The notes: a model not told the origin generated them from the sequence alone. A stretch of 37,737 nucleotides of DNA from an uncultured Clostridia bacterium (GCA_937919015.1 CALFPN010000146.1:1-37737), one strand, 5' to 3'. Shown: positions 9,064 through 17,362, counted from the first letter of the stretch. Made by a program: numbers and translations.

Positions 9064-10282
9064 GGTTTTCCTCCTTTCCGCTGAGCAGATAAACCACTCT
9101 TAACTCCAGATGATTTGCCGCCCGCATAATATCCTCCGCATCAGTTCTTTCCACCTGCTGCAGAAATTTTTCCGTCGTCAGCGGCTCCCCCTGTATCGCC
9201 TGCTCTGCAAAAAAATCCACCATAGCCCATGGATCGTCTGAAAGTCCGTCATAATTTCGTAGGATCTTTTCTTTTGCCTGCTGCAGTTTCTCTTCGGAAA
9301 CACCTTCTTTTTTCAACTGTTCCACAGCTTTACATACCAGTTTGCCCGTCTCTTTTGCATCCTCCCCATCAATGCCTGCCTGCACAAACAGATACGGACT
9401 CATCGGCTCCAGATAGGATTTCACATCATAGCACAATCCTTTTTCTTCTCTGATCCACCGAAATAACAAAGAATCAGGGCTTCCCCCCAGAAGATGGTTC
9501 AGTAGTACCAGTGCTGCCCGTCTGCGGCTGTTTCCCCCATCGGCGGAAACGCCCAAGGCAAGCCTTGCCTGTTCCATTTTCGCCGTTTCCTGCAGAAATC
9601 GAGGGCCATTTTTCGGCTGTTCCCGTTCTTCTTTTTCCCTCCACAAAACCTTTCCCGAAAACTCCTGCCGCAAAGACAGAACCTTTGGCTTCTCTACACG
9701 GTCGCCGCAGAAAAAAATTTTCCCCTCTGCCCGCTCCGCCAAATCCCGATAAAACCCATACAGACTTTTTCCATCAATTGCATCCAGATCTTCTGCATAT
9801 CCGTCTGCGGAAATACCATAAGCCGTCCCCTCTGCCGTTTCCTCCAAAATGCGTTTTCGGGCAAATGCCTTCTTATCATCCTGCATGCTTTTTAGTTTCC
9901 GTCTCAGGCTCTCTTTCTGCCGTTCTACCATCTTCCCCGAAAAGCCCTTTTCCTCCAAGGATCGCAGGAGCATCTCTTTCATAAACGCCACCGCCTCCTC
10001 CGCATCTACTGTCTTTAAGGTTTCCAAAGAAAACAGCAGCAATTGCCGATCCCCTTTTTTCACTACGGAAATATCCCACAGAGCACCATATAGTTCCTCT
10101 GCCCGCAATGCCATTTCCTGCCAATGGTTTCTTTTCAAAACCTCCGCCAGAAGTGCCGCTTTCGTCGCCGTTTCCCGTTTCAGGGGCAAATCGAAAAAGA
10201 AAACGAACAGATTCGTCCGAAATTTTTCCCCATCCAACAGGAATATCCTGCAGCGGGGCAAATATTTTTCCAATTGAGCCAT
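9050..10282 (-). CDS. M16-family peptidase-like protein, YmfF-like, non-catalytic partner
   Basis: A 410-residue M16-like protein lacking HxxEH: the matching region reads LLAEVLKRN, so no zinc site is expected. M16 proteases often work as pairs of an active and an inactive subunit, and this gene overlaps the active one by 14 bases, which favours a co-translated heterodimer. The C-terminal half keeps the family-like stretch RREEKGLCYD with small changes (RWIREEKGLCYDV). AGAGGTGG precedes the ATG. The gene is divergent from the flavoprotein gene. Confidence 0.85.
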   Translation of the reverse strand: MAQLEKYLPRCRIFLLDGEKFRTNLFVFFFDLPLKRETATKAALLAEVLKRNHWQEMALRAEELYGALWDISVVKKGDRQLLLFSLETLKTVDAEEAVAFMKEMLLRSLEEKGFSGKMVERQKESLRRKLKSMQDDKKAFARKRILEETAEGTAYGISADGYAEDLDAIDGKSLYGFYRDLAERAEGKIFFCGDRVEKPKVLSLRQEFSGKVLWREKEEREQPKNGPRFLQETAKMEQARLALGVSADGGNSRRRAALVLLNHLLGGSPDSLLFRWIREEKGLCYDVKSYLEPMSPYLFVQAGIDGEDAKETGKLVCKAVEQLKKEGVSEEKLQQAKEKILRNYDGLSDDPWAMVDFFAEQAIQGEPLTTEKFLQQVERTDAEDIMRAANHLELRVVYLLSGKEENHGAE

Positions 10283-10393
10283 GCCGCCACCTCTTTCTCA
10301 TTTTTGGATTAGTCTTTCCCAAAATCAGAATTTCTTACAATTCTCTTAAAGAAAACAGAAGGTTTTCAGACATTTCATTTTCTTTCCTTTTTT

Positions 10394-10399
10394 TATGAT
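10394..10399 (+). promoter_or_regulatory. Candidate -10 box for the flavoprotein operon
   Basis: TATGAT lies 30 bases upstream of the ATG at 10429. The region upstream is very T-rich with no clear -35 at 17 bases, so only the -10 box is claimed. Confidence 0.45.
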
Positions 10400-10428
10400 A
10401 CACTCCTCTTAAGAAAGGGAGTGTTTGT

Positions 10429-11538
10429 ATGAAAGGAACATTCGACTATGATATTGCCATCATCGGCCTCGGCCCTGCCGGTTCTACCCTGGCAAGGCTC
10501 TTAAACCCCAAATACAAAGTGATTGCCATCGACAAAAAGGTTTTTGGCGGGGATGGATTTCAAAAGCCCTGCGGCGGGCTGATCTCCGCAGATGCCCAAA
10601 AGGCTCTGGCCTCCTTTGATCTGACTTTACCCAAGGATGTTCTGGTGGACCCGCAGATTTTTGCTGTAAAGACCATTGATCTGAAAAACAGACTCATCCG
10701 CCATTATCAGCGGTTTTATATCAATCTGGACAGGCATAAATTCGACCTGTGGCTGGAATCCATCATTCCCAAAAACGTGGAAGTGCACAGCAATGCTATC
10801 TGCACAGCACTGAAACGAAAAGACAACGGGTTTGCCGTTTCCTATCTGGAAAAGGAAGAGACCCATACCTTCACTGCTCGATTTCTGGTAGGGGCCGATG
10901 GTGCCAATTCCATCGTCCGACGGACATTTTATCCCCACAAACAGATCCGAAACTATCTCTCTATCCAGCAGTGGTTCCCCGAAACCCATCCCAATCCCTT
11001 TTATTCCTGTATTTTTGACCCGGAAACCACCGACTGCTGTTCCTGGTCCATTTCCAAAGACCATCAGTTTATTTTTGGCGGCGCATTTCCTTTGGATAAT
11101 GCCAGAGAACGCTTTGCCAGACAAAAGGAAAAACTGGAGAGGATCGGCTTCCGCTTTGGTGAGCCTTTGAAAACAGAAGCCTGTCTGGTGCTGCGCCCCG
11201 CTTCCTTCCGGGATTTCTGCGAAGGAGAAAAGGGCATCTTTTTCATCGGGGAAGCTGCCGGCTTCATCAGCCCCAGTTCTCTGGAGGGCATCAGCAGTGC
11301 CATTTATAGCGCCAGAGACCTGAGCCGCGTATTGAACTGTCCTTTGGGTGATCCGAACAAACGTTACTGGAACAAAACGCTGAAAATCCGCATCAAGATC
11401 GGGATAAAACTGTTGAAATGCCCCTTCATGTACAATTCTTTTCTGCGGAAGTTGGTATTGAAAAGTGGTCTGCAAAGTATTAAAATAGACGGAACAGCAA
11501 AAACAGACAAAAGTCTTTCCTTTTCCGTAAAAAAATAA
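10429..11538 (+). CDS. FAD-dependent oxidoreductase, geranylgeranyl-reductase-like
   Basis: A 369-residue flavoprotein of the GR2/FixC-type family. The N-terminal FAD-binding motif is IAIIGLGPAGSTLARLL and the second FAD motif VGADGANSIVRR is typical of the family. Near the C-terminus, GEAAGFISPSSLEGISSA matches the conserved FAD-contact region (GDAAGxxxPxxxxGI). Relatives reduce isoprenoid double bonds or act on other hydrophobic substrates; the substrate here cannot be inferred. GGGAG lies seven bases from the ATG. The YczE-like gene follows after 30 bases, so the two are probably co-transcribed up to the terminator at 12231. Confidence 0.85.
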   Translation: MKGTFDYDIAIIGLGPAGSTLARLLNPKYKVIAIDKKVFGGDGFQKPCGGLISADAQKALASFDLTLPKDVLVDPQIFAVKTIDLKNRLIRHYQRFYINLDRHKFDLWLESIIPKNVEVHSNAICTALKRKDNGFAVSYLEKEETHTFTARFLVGADGANSIVRRTFYPHKQIRNYLSIQQWFPETHPNPFYSCIFDPETTDCCSWSISKDHQFIFGGAFPLDNARERFARQKEKLERIGFRFGEPLKTEACLVLRPASFRDFCEGEKGIFFIGEAAGFISPSSLEGISSAIYSARDLSRVLNCPLGDPNKRYWNKTLKIRIKIGIKLLKCPFMYNSFLRKLVLKSGLQSIKIDGTAKTDKSLSFSVKK

Positions 11539-11568
11539 GCATCTGAAAGATGCAGCAGGAGAACGACA

Positions 11569-12225
11569 ATGCAGACAAAAAGGCAAATCATAAAAGAAAT
11601 ACTGAAATCCGCCTTCGGGCTATTCATCTTCGCCGTCGGCGTCTATCTGACCATTCAGGCAAATATCGGTCTTGCCCCGTGGGATTGCCTTTCCATGGGC
11701 GTTTCTGCCCGTGTTGGCTACAGCTACGGCATCGTTCATACGGTAATCAGCATCCTTATTCTGCTCGTTGATATTTTATTAAAAGAAAAAATCGGTTACG
11801 GCACCATTCTGGATGCCCTGCTGGTGGGCAATTACGTTGACCTCATCGATCATGTTATCACTCTGCCCGCTTTCAGCAGCATCCCCCTCCGTTGTATCAT
11901 GGTCATGGTTGGCCTGTTCATCATGGGCTATGGACAGTATTTCTATATGGACGCCGCCCAGGGATGCGGCCCCCGCGATTCCCTGCTGATCGCTTTGGGC
12001 AAACGCTTCCCGAAAACACCCATTGGCGTAGTACAGACAGTCATGGTGGGCATTGCCCTTCTCATCGGCTGGCTCTTGGGCGGCCCTGTGGGCATCGGTA
12101 CGGTCATTTCCGTGTTCGGCATGGGTACAGCACTGCAGATCGTATGCAAAATCATGCATTTTGAACCAAGAGATGTGGTACATAAAAATGTACTGGAAAC
12201 AAATAAAATATTCTTTCAGAAATAA
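11569..12225 (+). CDS. YczE/YyaS-type integral membrane protein
   Basis: A 218-residue protein with about five hydrophobic helices. The motifs NIGLAPWDCLSMG and GCGPRDSLLIALGKR are characteristic of the YczE/YyaS family (COG2364), often described as putative transporters or membrane regulators. AGGAG lies seven bases upstream of the ATG. It follows the flavoprotein gene closely and is itself followed by a good terminator. The substrate is unknown. Confidence 0.82.
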   Translation: MQTKRQIIKEILKSAFGLFIFAVGVYLTIQANIGLAPWDCLSMGVSARVGYSYGIVHTVISILILLVDILLKEKIGYGTILDALLVGNYVDLIDHVITLPAFSSIPLRCIMVMVGLFIMGYGQYFYMDAAQGCGPRDSLLIALGKRFPKTPIGVVQTVMVGIALLIGWLLGGPVGIGTVISVFGMGTALQIVCKIMHFEPRDVVHKNVLETNKIFFQK

Positions 12226-12230
12226 AAATA

Positions 12231-12262
12231 AGGCACTCCTTTCGGAGTGCCTTTCTATTTTT
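12231..12262 (+). terminator. Rho-independent terminator after the YczE-like gene
   Basis: AGGCACTCC and GGAGTGCCT form a perfect stem around TTTC, followed by TTCTATTTTT on the plus strand. Confidence 0.88.
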
Positions 12263-12324
12263 ACTGAAGGGGCTCTGCCCGCAAATGGTCGGTGCTCCGA
12301 GCAAAGCTCGTCCGCCCTCCCGAC

Positions 12325-12347
12325 AATAAAAAGCTGCGCTTTTTATT
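12325..12347 (-). terminator. AT-rich hairpin after obgE
   Basis: AATAAAAAGC and GCTTTTTATT are perfect arms around a three-base loop, directly after the obgE stop codon. The arm itself supplies the U-rich run; it can act as a weak terminator on either strand. Confidence 0.6.
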
Positions 12348-12351
12348 ATCA

Positions 12352-13629
12352 TTATTTCCAGAATTCGAAGTCCAGATCATAAATATGAACCGTATCGCCT
12401 TCCTGAATCCCCTTTTCTTCCAGTGCTTCGATGATACCTTTTTCTTTCAGGTATTTCTGGAAGAATGCGAAACCTTTTTCTGTATCGATGTTTGTATAAC
12501 CGATCATCTTTTCTACGCCGACACCGGTAACCACGAAGTACCCTTCTTCCACTTCTTCGATGGTGAAGGGTTCGAAGTCCACCTGCATTTCTGCGTATTC
12601 TTCATATTCTTCTTCAAATACGATATCTTCGGGATATTCTCTCAGGATCTTTCCGACCTCTGTCAGCAGTTCATCCAGACCTTTATTGGTTGCTGCAGAA
12701 ATAGGGAATACTTTGTAGCCCTGAGGTTCATAGATTTCTCTCAGTCTTGCCACATTTTCTTCGGAACCGGGGATATCTGTTTTATTTGCAGCGATCACCT
12801 GGGGACGTTTCATCAGGTCATCTTTATATTCTGCCAGTTCTCTGTTGATTTTTTCAAAGTTTTCCACAGGGTCATCGCCTTCCACACCGGCAGCATCTAC
12901 CACATGGATGAACACCTTTGTACGTTCTACATGGCGCAGGAATTCATGGCCCAGACCGATGCCTTCGCTGGCACCTTCCACCAGACCGGGGATATCCGCC
13001 AGTACGAACTTATCGCCGAATCTGCCTTCTACTACCCCCAGATTCGGGGACAGTGTGGTAAAGTGATAGTTTGCGATCTTGGGGTTTGCGTTTGTTACCA
13101 TGGACAGCAGTGTGGATTTGCCAACGTTAGGGAAACCGATCAAACCAACGTCCGCAATCAGTTTCAGCTCCAGAATTACGTCGTATTCCTTGGATTTTCT
13201 GCCGGGTTCTGCATATCTGGGAGCCTGTCTTGTGGGGGTTGCAAAGTGCTGATTGCCCTTGCCGCCTTTGCCGCCGTAGATCAGGATTTTTTCTTCATTG
13301 GGTTTTGTAATGTCGGCCATGACCTTGCCGCTTTCCGCTTCGCGGATGACAGTACCAACGGGAACTTTGATGATGACATCTTCGCCGTCTTTCCCGAAGC
13401 AGTTGCGTTTGCCGCCGGGCTCACCGGGGGTTGCGGCGAATTTTCTTTTATAACGGAAGTCCATCAGTGTGTTCATGCCGCTTTCGCCAACGAAAATAAC
13501 ATTGCCGCCTTTGCCGCCGTCACCACCGTCGGGGCCGCCGTGGGTGATGTATTTTGCTCTGTAAAAGGAAACCTTACCGTCGCCGCCGTCGCCGCCTTTT
13601 ACGTGGATCTTGACTCTATCTACAAACAT
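12352..13629 (-). CDS. obgE: Obg-family GTPase
   Basis: A 425-residue essential GTPase involved in 50S maturation and stress control. The glycine-rich Obg domain covers about 1-158 (VKGGDGGDGKVSF and later GGKGGKGN). The G domain follows with G1 GFPNVGKSTLL, G3 DIPGLVEGA and G4 NKTD. The C-terminal OCT domain covers about 345-425. The ATG at 13629 is chosen because AAAGGAGGT lies just upstream and the Obg domain starts at MFVDRVKI; an upstream extension would read through the ribosome site. It is the last gene of the conserved rplU-prp-rpmA-obgE order, but a 378-bp structured gap separates it from rpmA. Confidence 0.98.
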   Translation of the reverse strand: MFVDRVKIHVKGGDGGDGKVSFYRAKYITHGGPDGGDGGKGGNVIFVGESGMNTLMDFRYKRKFAATPGEPGGKRNCFGKDGEDVIIKVPVGTVIREAESGKVMADITKPNEEKILIYGGKGGKGNQHFATPTRQAPRYAEPGRKSKEYDVILELKLIADVGLIGFPNVGKSTLLSMVTNANPKIANYHFTTLSPNLGVVEGRFGDKFVLADIPGLVEGASEGIGLGHEFLRHVERTKVFIHVVDAAGVEGDDPVENFEKINRELAEYKDDLMKRPQVIAANKTDIPGSEENVARLREIYEPQGYKVFPISAATNKGLDELLTEVGKILREYPEDIVFEEEYEEYAEMQVDFEPFTIEEVEEGYFVVTGVGVEKMIGYTNIDTEKGFAFFQKYLKEKGIIEALEEKGIQEGDTVHIYDLDFEFWK

Positions 13630-13814
13630 ATTGTTACCTCCTTTCTTTTGGGGCTTTGCCCCAAACCCCATAAGGGGGATAATCCCCCTTAACCCCTATA
13701 CTACACAAAATTACATTTTGTGCGGGGTGGGAATAAACTATCTATAAACCGTCTTCTCTTAGGGGAGTTGCGACAGGCAATCTTTCGGTCTTTCGAAGAA
13801 AGACTGCATCGCAC

Positions 13815-13922
13815 TGAAAACACAGTAATTTCTGCCAGATGCAAGGCAAAAAACGCAGGCGTACCTGCAAGGTACGTCGAGGCTTTTTCACGCCGCAAAT
13901 GGTAGGAATGACTCTGTTTTCA
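13815..13922. repeat. 108-bp imperfect palindromic element
   Basis: The ends are TGAAAACA and TGTTTTCA. The outer 23-base arms match in about 18 positions, and the centre is a perfect small hairpin GTACC-TGCAA-GGTAC at 13861-13875, exactly at the midpoint. Outside it, GGGGAGT (13760-13766) can pair with ACTCCCC (13943-13949), which makes a nested fold of about 190 bases. It has no transposase and no obvious target duplication. It resembles a MITE- or REP-like repeat; its copy number cannot be judged from one window. Confidence 0.7.
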
Positions 13923-13952
13923 GCAAAGAGGGTCTGGCAAGACTCCCCGATA

Positions 13953-13987
13953 GAAAAAAAGGCTTCAAATGATATCATTTGAAGCCT
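13953..13987 (-). terminator. Terminator of the rplU-prp-rpmA operon
   Basis: A perfect 28-bp palindrome whose half is AGGCTTCAAATGAT (13960-13987) is followed on the minus strand by seven U. It lies 20 bases after the rpmA stop codon. Confidence 0.92.
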
Positions 13988-14007
13988 TCATGATTTTCAT
14001 GCAAATC

Positions 14008-14298
14008 TTATTCAGCGATTTCGACAGGGTAAACAGAAACCTGTTTTTTGTCTCTGCCTTTTCTTTCATATTTTACACGACCATCAACCAGAGCGAACAG
14101 TGTATCATTGCCGCCTTTACCAACGTTTACGCCGGGGTGGATCTTTGTGCCTCTCTGTGTGTATAAGATGTTGCCAGCCAGAACGTACTGACCGTCTGCA
14201 CGTTTTGCGCCCAGTCTCTTAGCATTAGAGTCACGACCGTTCTTTGTGGAACCGCCGCCTTTGTGGTGCGCGAAGAACTGAAGGTTCAATCTGAACAT
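14008..14298 (-). CDS. rpmA: 50S ribosomal protein L27 with Prp-cleaved N-terminal extension
   Basis: A 96-residue L27, clear from AHHKGGGSTKNGRDSNAKRLG and RGTKIHPGVNVGKG. The N-terminus is MFRLNLQFF before AHHKGG. In Firmicutes of this type the extension is removed by the Prp protease between FF and A, exposing the N-terminus that reaches the peptidyl-transferase centre. The protease gene lies immediately upstream (14302-14634), three bases away. The gene ends before the operon terminator. Confidence 0.98.
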   Translation of the reverse strand: MFRLNLQFFAHHKGGGSTKNGRDSNAKRLGAKRADGQYVLAGNILYTQRGTKIHPGVNVGKGGNDTLFALVDGRVKYERKGRDKKQVSVYPVEIAE

Positions 14299-14301
14299 AC
14301 T

Positions 14302-14634
14302 TCACACCTCCTCATGTATCAAAGTGAGATATTTTTTGTATTCTAATTCTATATCGGAAAGACCCATGCACAGTGTTTCCAGAAGAAGCTGTGTATCATG
14401 GTCTTCCATCCCCTCAAGGGGAAACAAGACTTTGAGATAACCGCCGCGTTTTTCATCCATGTCCACTTTAAAAGGGACATCGGTGAATTTTTCCACAGCA
14501 TTCATTGTGTTAAAACAAAGTACTGTCACTGCAGAACAAACGATATCCTCGCCTGCTGCAGCATAGCCTGCGTGGCCGGAAATCTCAAATCCGCAGATTT
14601 TCTGATTTTTGCGATAAATCCTTGCTTTAATCAT
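14302..14634 (-). CDS. prp: Ribosomal-processing cysteine protease Prp
   Basis: A 110-residue protease (YsxB family) that trims the N-terminal extension of L27. The catalytic pair is visible as His in SGHAGYAAAG (His20) and Cys in EDIVCSAVT (Cys32), the two conserved family motifs. It lies between rplU and rpmA as in other Firmicutes, nine bases after rplU and three bases before rpmA. The length is normal. Confidence 0.96.
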   Translation of the reverse strand: MIKARIYRKNQKICGFEISGHAGYAAAGEDIVCSAVTVLCFNTMNAVEKFTDVPFKVDMDEKRGGYLKVLFPLEGMEDHDTQLLLETLCMGLSDIELEYKKYLTLIHEEV

Positions 14635-14643
14635 AACTGAACA

Positions 14644-14949
14644 TTACAGGGATTTGATCTGCAGTTTTGTGAAAGGCTGTCTGTGGCCTTTTTTCTTGTG
14701 GAAGCCTTTTTTGGGTTTGTATTTGTAAACGACAACCTTTTTCGCTTTGCCGTCGCCGATTACTTCTGCTGTAACCGCTGCACCTTCCACGTAAGGAGCA
14801 CCTACTTTGATATCTTCGCCGTTAGCCAGAACCAGAACTTTGTCGAATTTGTATTCGGAGCCTGCTTCTACAGCCAGTTTTTCAACTGTGATGATATCAC
14901 CTTCGGATACTTTATACTGTTTACCACCTGTTTCGATAATTGCGTACAT
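14644..14949 (-). CDS. rplU: 50S ribosomal protein L21
   Basis: A 101-residue ribosomal protein: MYAIIETGGKQYKVSEGD at the N-terminus and KKGHRQPFTKLQI at the C-terminus are diagnostic. The ATG at 14949 has AGGAGGTG six bases upstream; starting earlier would swallow that site. It is the first gene of the rplU-prp-rpmA unit and has a consensus promoter with a structured leader of about 90 bases. Confidence 0.98.
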   Translation of the reverse strand: MYAIIETGGKQYKVSEGDIITVEKLAVEAGSEYKFDKVLVLANGEDIKVGAPYVEGAAVTAEVIGDGKAKKVVVYKYKPKKGFHKKKGHRQPFTKLQIKSL

Positions 14950-15040
14950 GTTGACACCTCCTCGCAATTTTACTCGCTGAATACGGTAACCGGAGCCTTT
15001 CTCCGATTTTCTCGAACCTCTTCACGCGGCTGAACATACT
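14950..15040 (-). ncRNA. Putative L21 leader RNA
   Basis: The transcript from the promoter at 15046-15074 would carry a leader of about 90 bases with a CGGAG-AAAGG-CTCCG hairpin and a further arm, GTATGTTCAGC against GTATTCAGCG-type sequence near the end. Its position in front of rplU matches the L21 leader family, which controls this operon in Firmicutes by feedback. The assignment is by position and general shape, not by covariance search. Confidence 0.6.
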
Positions 15041-15045
15041 CCAAT

Positions 15046-15074
15046 ATACTACCACAACAGGATTTCCCTGTCAA
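15046..15074 (-). promoter_or_regulatory. SigA-type promoter of the rplU operon
   Basis: TTGACA (15069-15074), a 17-base spacer and TAGTAT (15046-15051) on the minus strand. It starts only five bases beyond the end of the TPR gene; no terminator is seen between them, so some read-through from recX-TPR is likely. Confidence 0.88.
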
Positions 15075-15079
15075 CAAAT

Positions 15080-17362
15080 TTATTCTAATTTTTCACCATT
15101 TTTTACTGATAAATAAGCACTTTCGTCGCCTTTTTCCTGCAGTAAGCGAAGCAAGAGCGAATGTCCTTCCTTGGTCATACACTTGCCGACCGTTGCCTGG
15201 ATCTGATACGCCTGACGGAGGGTAAATTCCGCTTTCTCCATCCTGCCTGCTTCCGCGTAGATGCGCCCTGCGCGGTCGCAAAGGCGTCCGAATTCCACAG
15301 TAAACACGCCTTCTTTTGCCCCGATGTAAAGCACGCGGTCAAGAAGGGTTTCCGTATCTTTCCGATGGCCCATCTTTGCATGGAAAGATGCCGTCTTTAA
15401 CAACGCTTTGGCAAAGGCCTGACTTTCCCCCTCTTTATTGCGAATAGACAATGCCAGTGCACTATAATATTCCACCGCCTTTCGGTAGTCCAGCTCACTG
15501 CCCTTTCCCTCCGGCTTAGGCGGCAGCTCCTTTACGATCTCCTCGATTTTTTCCGCCAGATACAATCGTCTGCGCTTTTCGTATTTTTCATCCATGGGGA
15601 TGCCGCTTCGTTTCTGTTTTGCTTCCGCTTCCGCAAAATAAGCCGCCGCCTTTTCCTCGTTGTCCGCCATTTTATAGCAGTAAGCGATGGCCAGAAGATT
15701 ATTTGCCGCCGCCAGCTGTTCCTCTGCCGTTTCTTCAAAATTCACATCATTTTTTTCCTGATACAGACGAATGGCCTTCTCGAATTTTTTCTGCTTCATG
15801 CAGACACGGGCCAGAAATTCCAAGGTATTCAAATACAGAGGATTATCCTCATCCAGCATTTCTTTTCTGATTTCAGCCACCTGTTCCAGAGTTTTTTCCG
15901 CCTGCTCCCATTCCTGCGCCGCTTCATAGATCAGCCCCAGTTTTTCCAGCGCAATGGCATAACGGGGATGCTCCGTACCAAAGCGGTCTTCCATGATGTT
16001 CACCGCTTCTTTACACTGTTCGATGGCTCTGTCAAAATCCCCCTGCTGTCTGTAAATTTCCGCCAGAAGATGCATATTCCAGATAAACATGCCGCTGCCC
16101 TTGTCGCCGCCTTCTTTCCGCAGCTTCAAAGCCTCCTGCACATGGAGAGCCGCTTCCGTGTATTTTTTCTGCTTTTCAAAGAGCTTACCCATGGCAGTAT
16201 AGGTATCGGCACAACTGCTGCGGGGCACATCTTCATTCTCTCTGCGGATTTCCAAGGCATCCTGATAGGCACGCAGGGCCTCGTCATCCTTCTCCATTTT
16301 TTCATAGAGATTCCCCAAACTCATCAGACAGGCTGCCACCTGCTGGTCTTTTTCTCCCAGCAGTTCCTTTTTCTGATTCAACGCCTTGATATTCAATGCC
16401 AGTGCCTTTTTATACTCCTTCTTCCCTGCATAATCCACGCTGATGTTGTTCAGCGCATCGGCGTAAAAGATATGTTCCTTGCTGAGCATTTTTTCCACCA
16501 GCTCCAGCACCTCTCTGTGAATTTCGATGGCCTTATCGAACTGGTTCGCCTTGCAGCAGATGGCCGCCAGAGAATTCAGGCTGTTCAGGAAATCCAGATG
16601 ATTTTCGCTGAACAGTTTTCTGCGGATCTCCACAGCCTTTTCGCAGTATTCCACTGCCAGATCCAAAAGTCCTGCCTTTTCACAGGCAGACGCCAGCGTC
16701 AATATCTGCATCATATAATAGAAATTCTCTGTCCCTCTGGCCTTTTCGATCAGGTCAAGACAGACTTCATCATAATAAATGGCTTTTTTATAATTGCCTT
16801 TGCCTTCGTAAGCACGGGCCGCAGCACCGTGCAGGTCTGCCAGATCCAGTGTAGAAAAGTCCTTGCACAGCCTCGCCTTCTGCATGGCCTTACTGTGATA
16901 TTCGATGGCTTTGTCATATTCCCGCAGCAGTTCATATGTATTGCCTATATGATACAGGGAATGGATGTAATCGGCATGCTCCCTGCTCAGTCTGGCATCA
17001 CGGATCTCCATAACCTTGTTATGCAACGTCAGGGCTTCCTTCTGCTTCCCCACCTGATTCAGCACAATAGCCAGATTGTTCAGGGTATCCGCGTAAGAAA
17101 GGCTTTCCCCACTACATTCTTTTTTCAGTTCCGCCGCTTTTTTATAATATTCAACGGCGCGGTCATAAAGCTGCACCTGATCGTACACCATGGCCAGATT
17201 GCTCATATCTACCGCATATTCCAAGCAATCCATGTCATCATTTTCCACATAGATATGCAAAATACCTTTGCCGAGGATGATGGCCTTCTTATAATCCCCA
17301 TCCTTGTAGGCTTCGATAAATTCCTTCCGCATCCTTCTGATCTCACCAATATAAAATGCCAT
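15080..17362 (-). CDS. Large tetratricopeptide-repeat protein
   Basis: A 760-residue, probably cytosolic scaffold made almost entirely of TPR helix pairs with 42-44-residue spacing, as in kinesin-light-chain-type TPRs. Typical repeat cores are YADTLNNLAIVLNQVGKQKEA, YKKAIYYDEVCLDLIEKARG and YAIALEKLGLIYEAAQEWEQA. There is no signal peptide, membrane segment or recognisable enzymatic domain. From about residue 600 the repeats become irregular. The ATG shares its first A with the recX stop codon (TGATG), with GGTGAGG five bases upstream, so it is translationally coupled to recX. The partner is unknown. Confidence 0.85.
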   Translation of the reverse strand: MAFYIGEIRRMRKEFIEAYKDGDYKKAIILGKGILHIYVENDDMDCLEYAVDMSNLAMVYDQVQLYDRAVEYYKKAAELKKECSGESLSYADTLNNLAIVLNQVGKQKEALTLHNKVMEIRDARLSREHADYIHSLYHIGNTYELLREYDKAIEYHSKAMQKARLCKDFSTLDLADLHGAAARAYEGKGNYKKAIYYDEVCLDLIEKARGTENFYYMMQILTLASACEKAGLLDLAVEYCEKAVEIRRKLFSENHLDFLNSLNSLAAICCKANQFDKAIEIHREVLELVEKMLSKEHIFYADALNNISVDYAGKKEYKKALALNIKALNQKKELLGEKDQQVAACLMSLGNLYEKMEKDDEALRAYQDALEIRRENEDVPRSSCADTYTAMGKLFEKQKKYTEAALHVQEALKLRKEGGDKGSGMFIWNMHLLAEIYRQQGDFDRAIEQCKEAVNIMEDRFGTEHPRYAIALEKLGLIYEAAQEWEQAEKTLEQVAEIRKEMLDEDNPLYLNTLEFLARVCMKQKKFEKAIRLYQEKNDVNFEETAEEQLAAANNLLAIAYCYKMADNEEKAAAYFAEAEAKQKRSGIPMDEKYEKRRRLYLAEKIEEIVKELPPKPEGKGSELDYRKAVEYYSALALSIRNKEGESQAFAKALLKTASFHAKMGHRKDTETLLDRVLYIGAKEGVFTVEFGRLCDRAGRIYAEAGRMEKAEFTLRQAYQIQATVGKCMTKEGHSLLLRLLQEKGDESAYLSVKNGEKLE

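Larger units (their letters stand above)
13630..14007. other. 378-bp gene-free, highly structured spacer between rpmA and obgE
   Basis: Read from left to right, it holds the obgE ribosome site, a GGGGC-TTT-GCCCC hairpin (13650-13662), an AAGGGGG/CCCCCTT hairpin (13672-13690), a CACAAAAT/ATTTTGTG hairpin (13704-13722), a GTCTTTC/GAAAGAC hairpin (13788-13804), a 108-bp imperfect palindrome (13815-13922) and the rpmA terminator (13960-13987). Short ORFs in it lie across these arms and are not believed. Which element promotes obgE transcription is not clear. Confidence 0.75.

Noticed and set aside
12292..13692. A 466-codon plus-strand reading frame
   Set aside because: It lies exactly opposite obgE, which is unmistakable, and reads as a Phe/Cys/His-rich antisense product.
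13720..13978. Short reading frames on both strands in the rpmA-obgE spacer
   Set aside because: They run across the arms of the 108-bp palindrome and lack ribosome sites.
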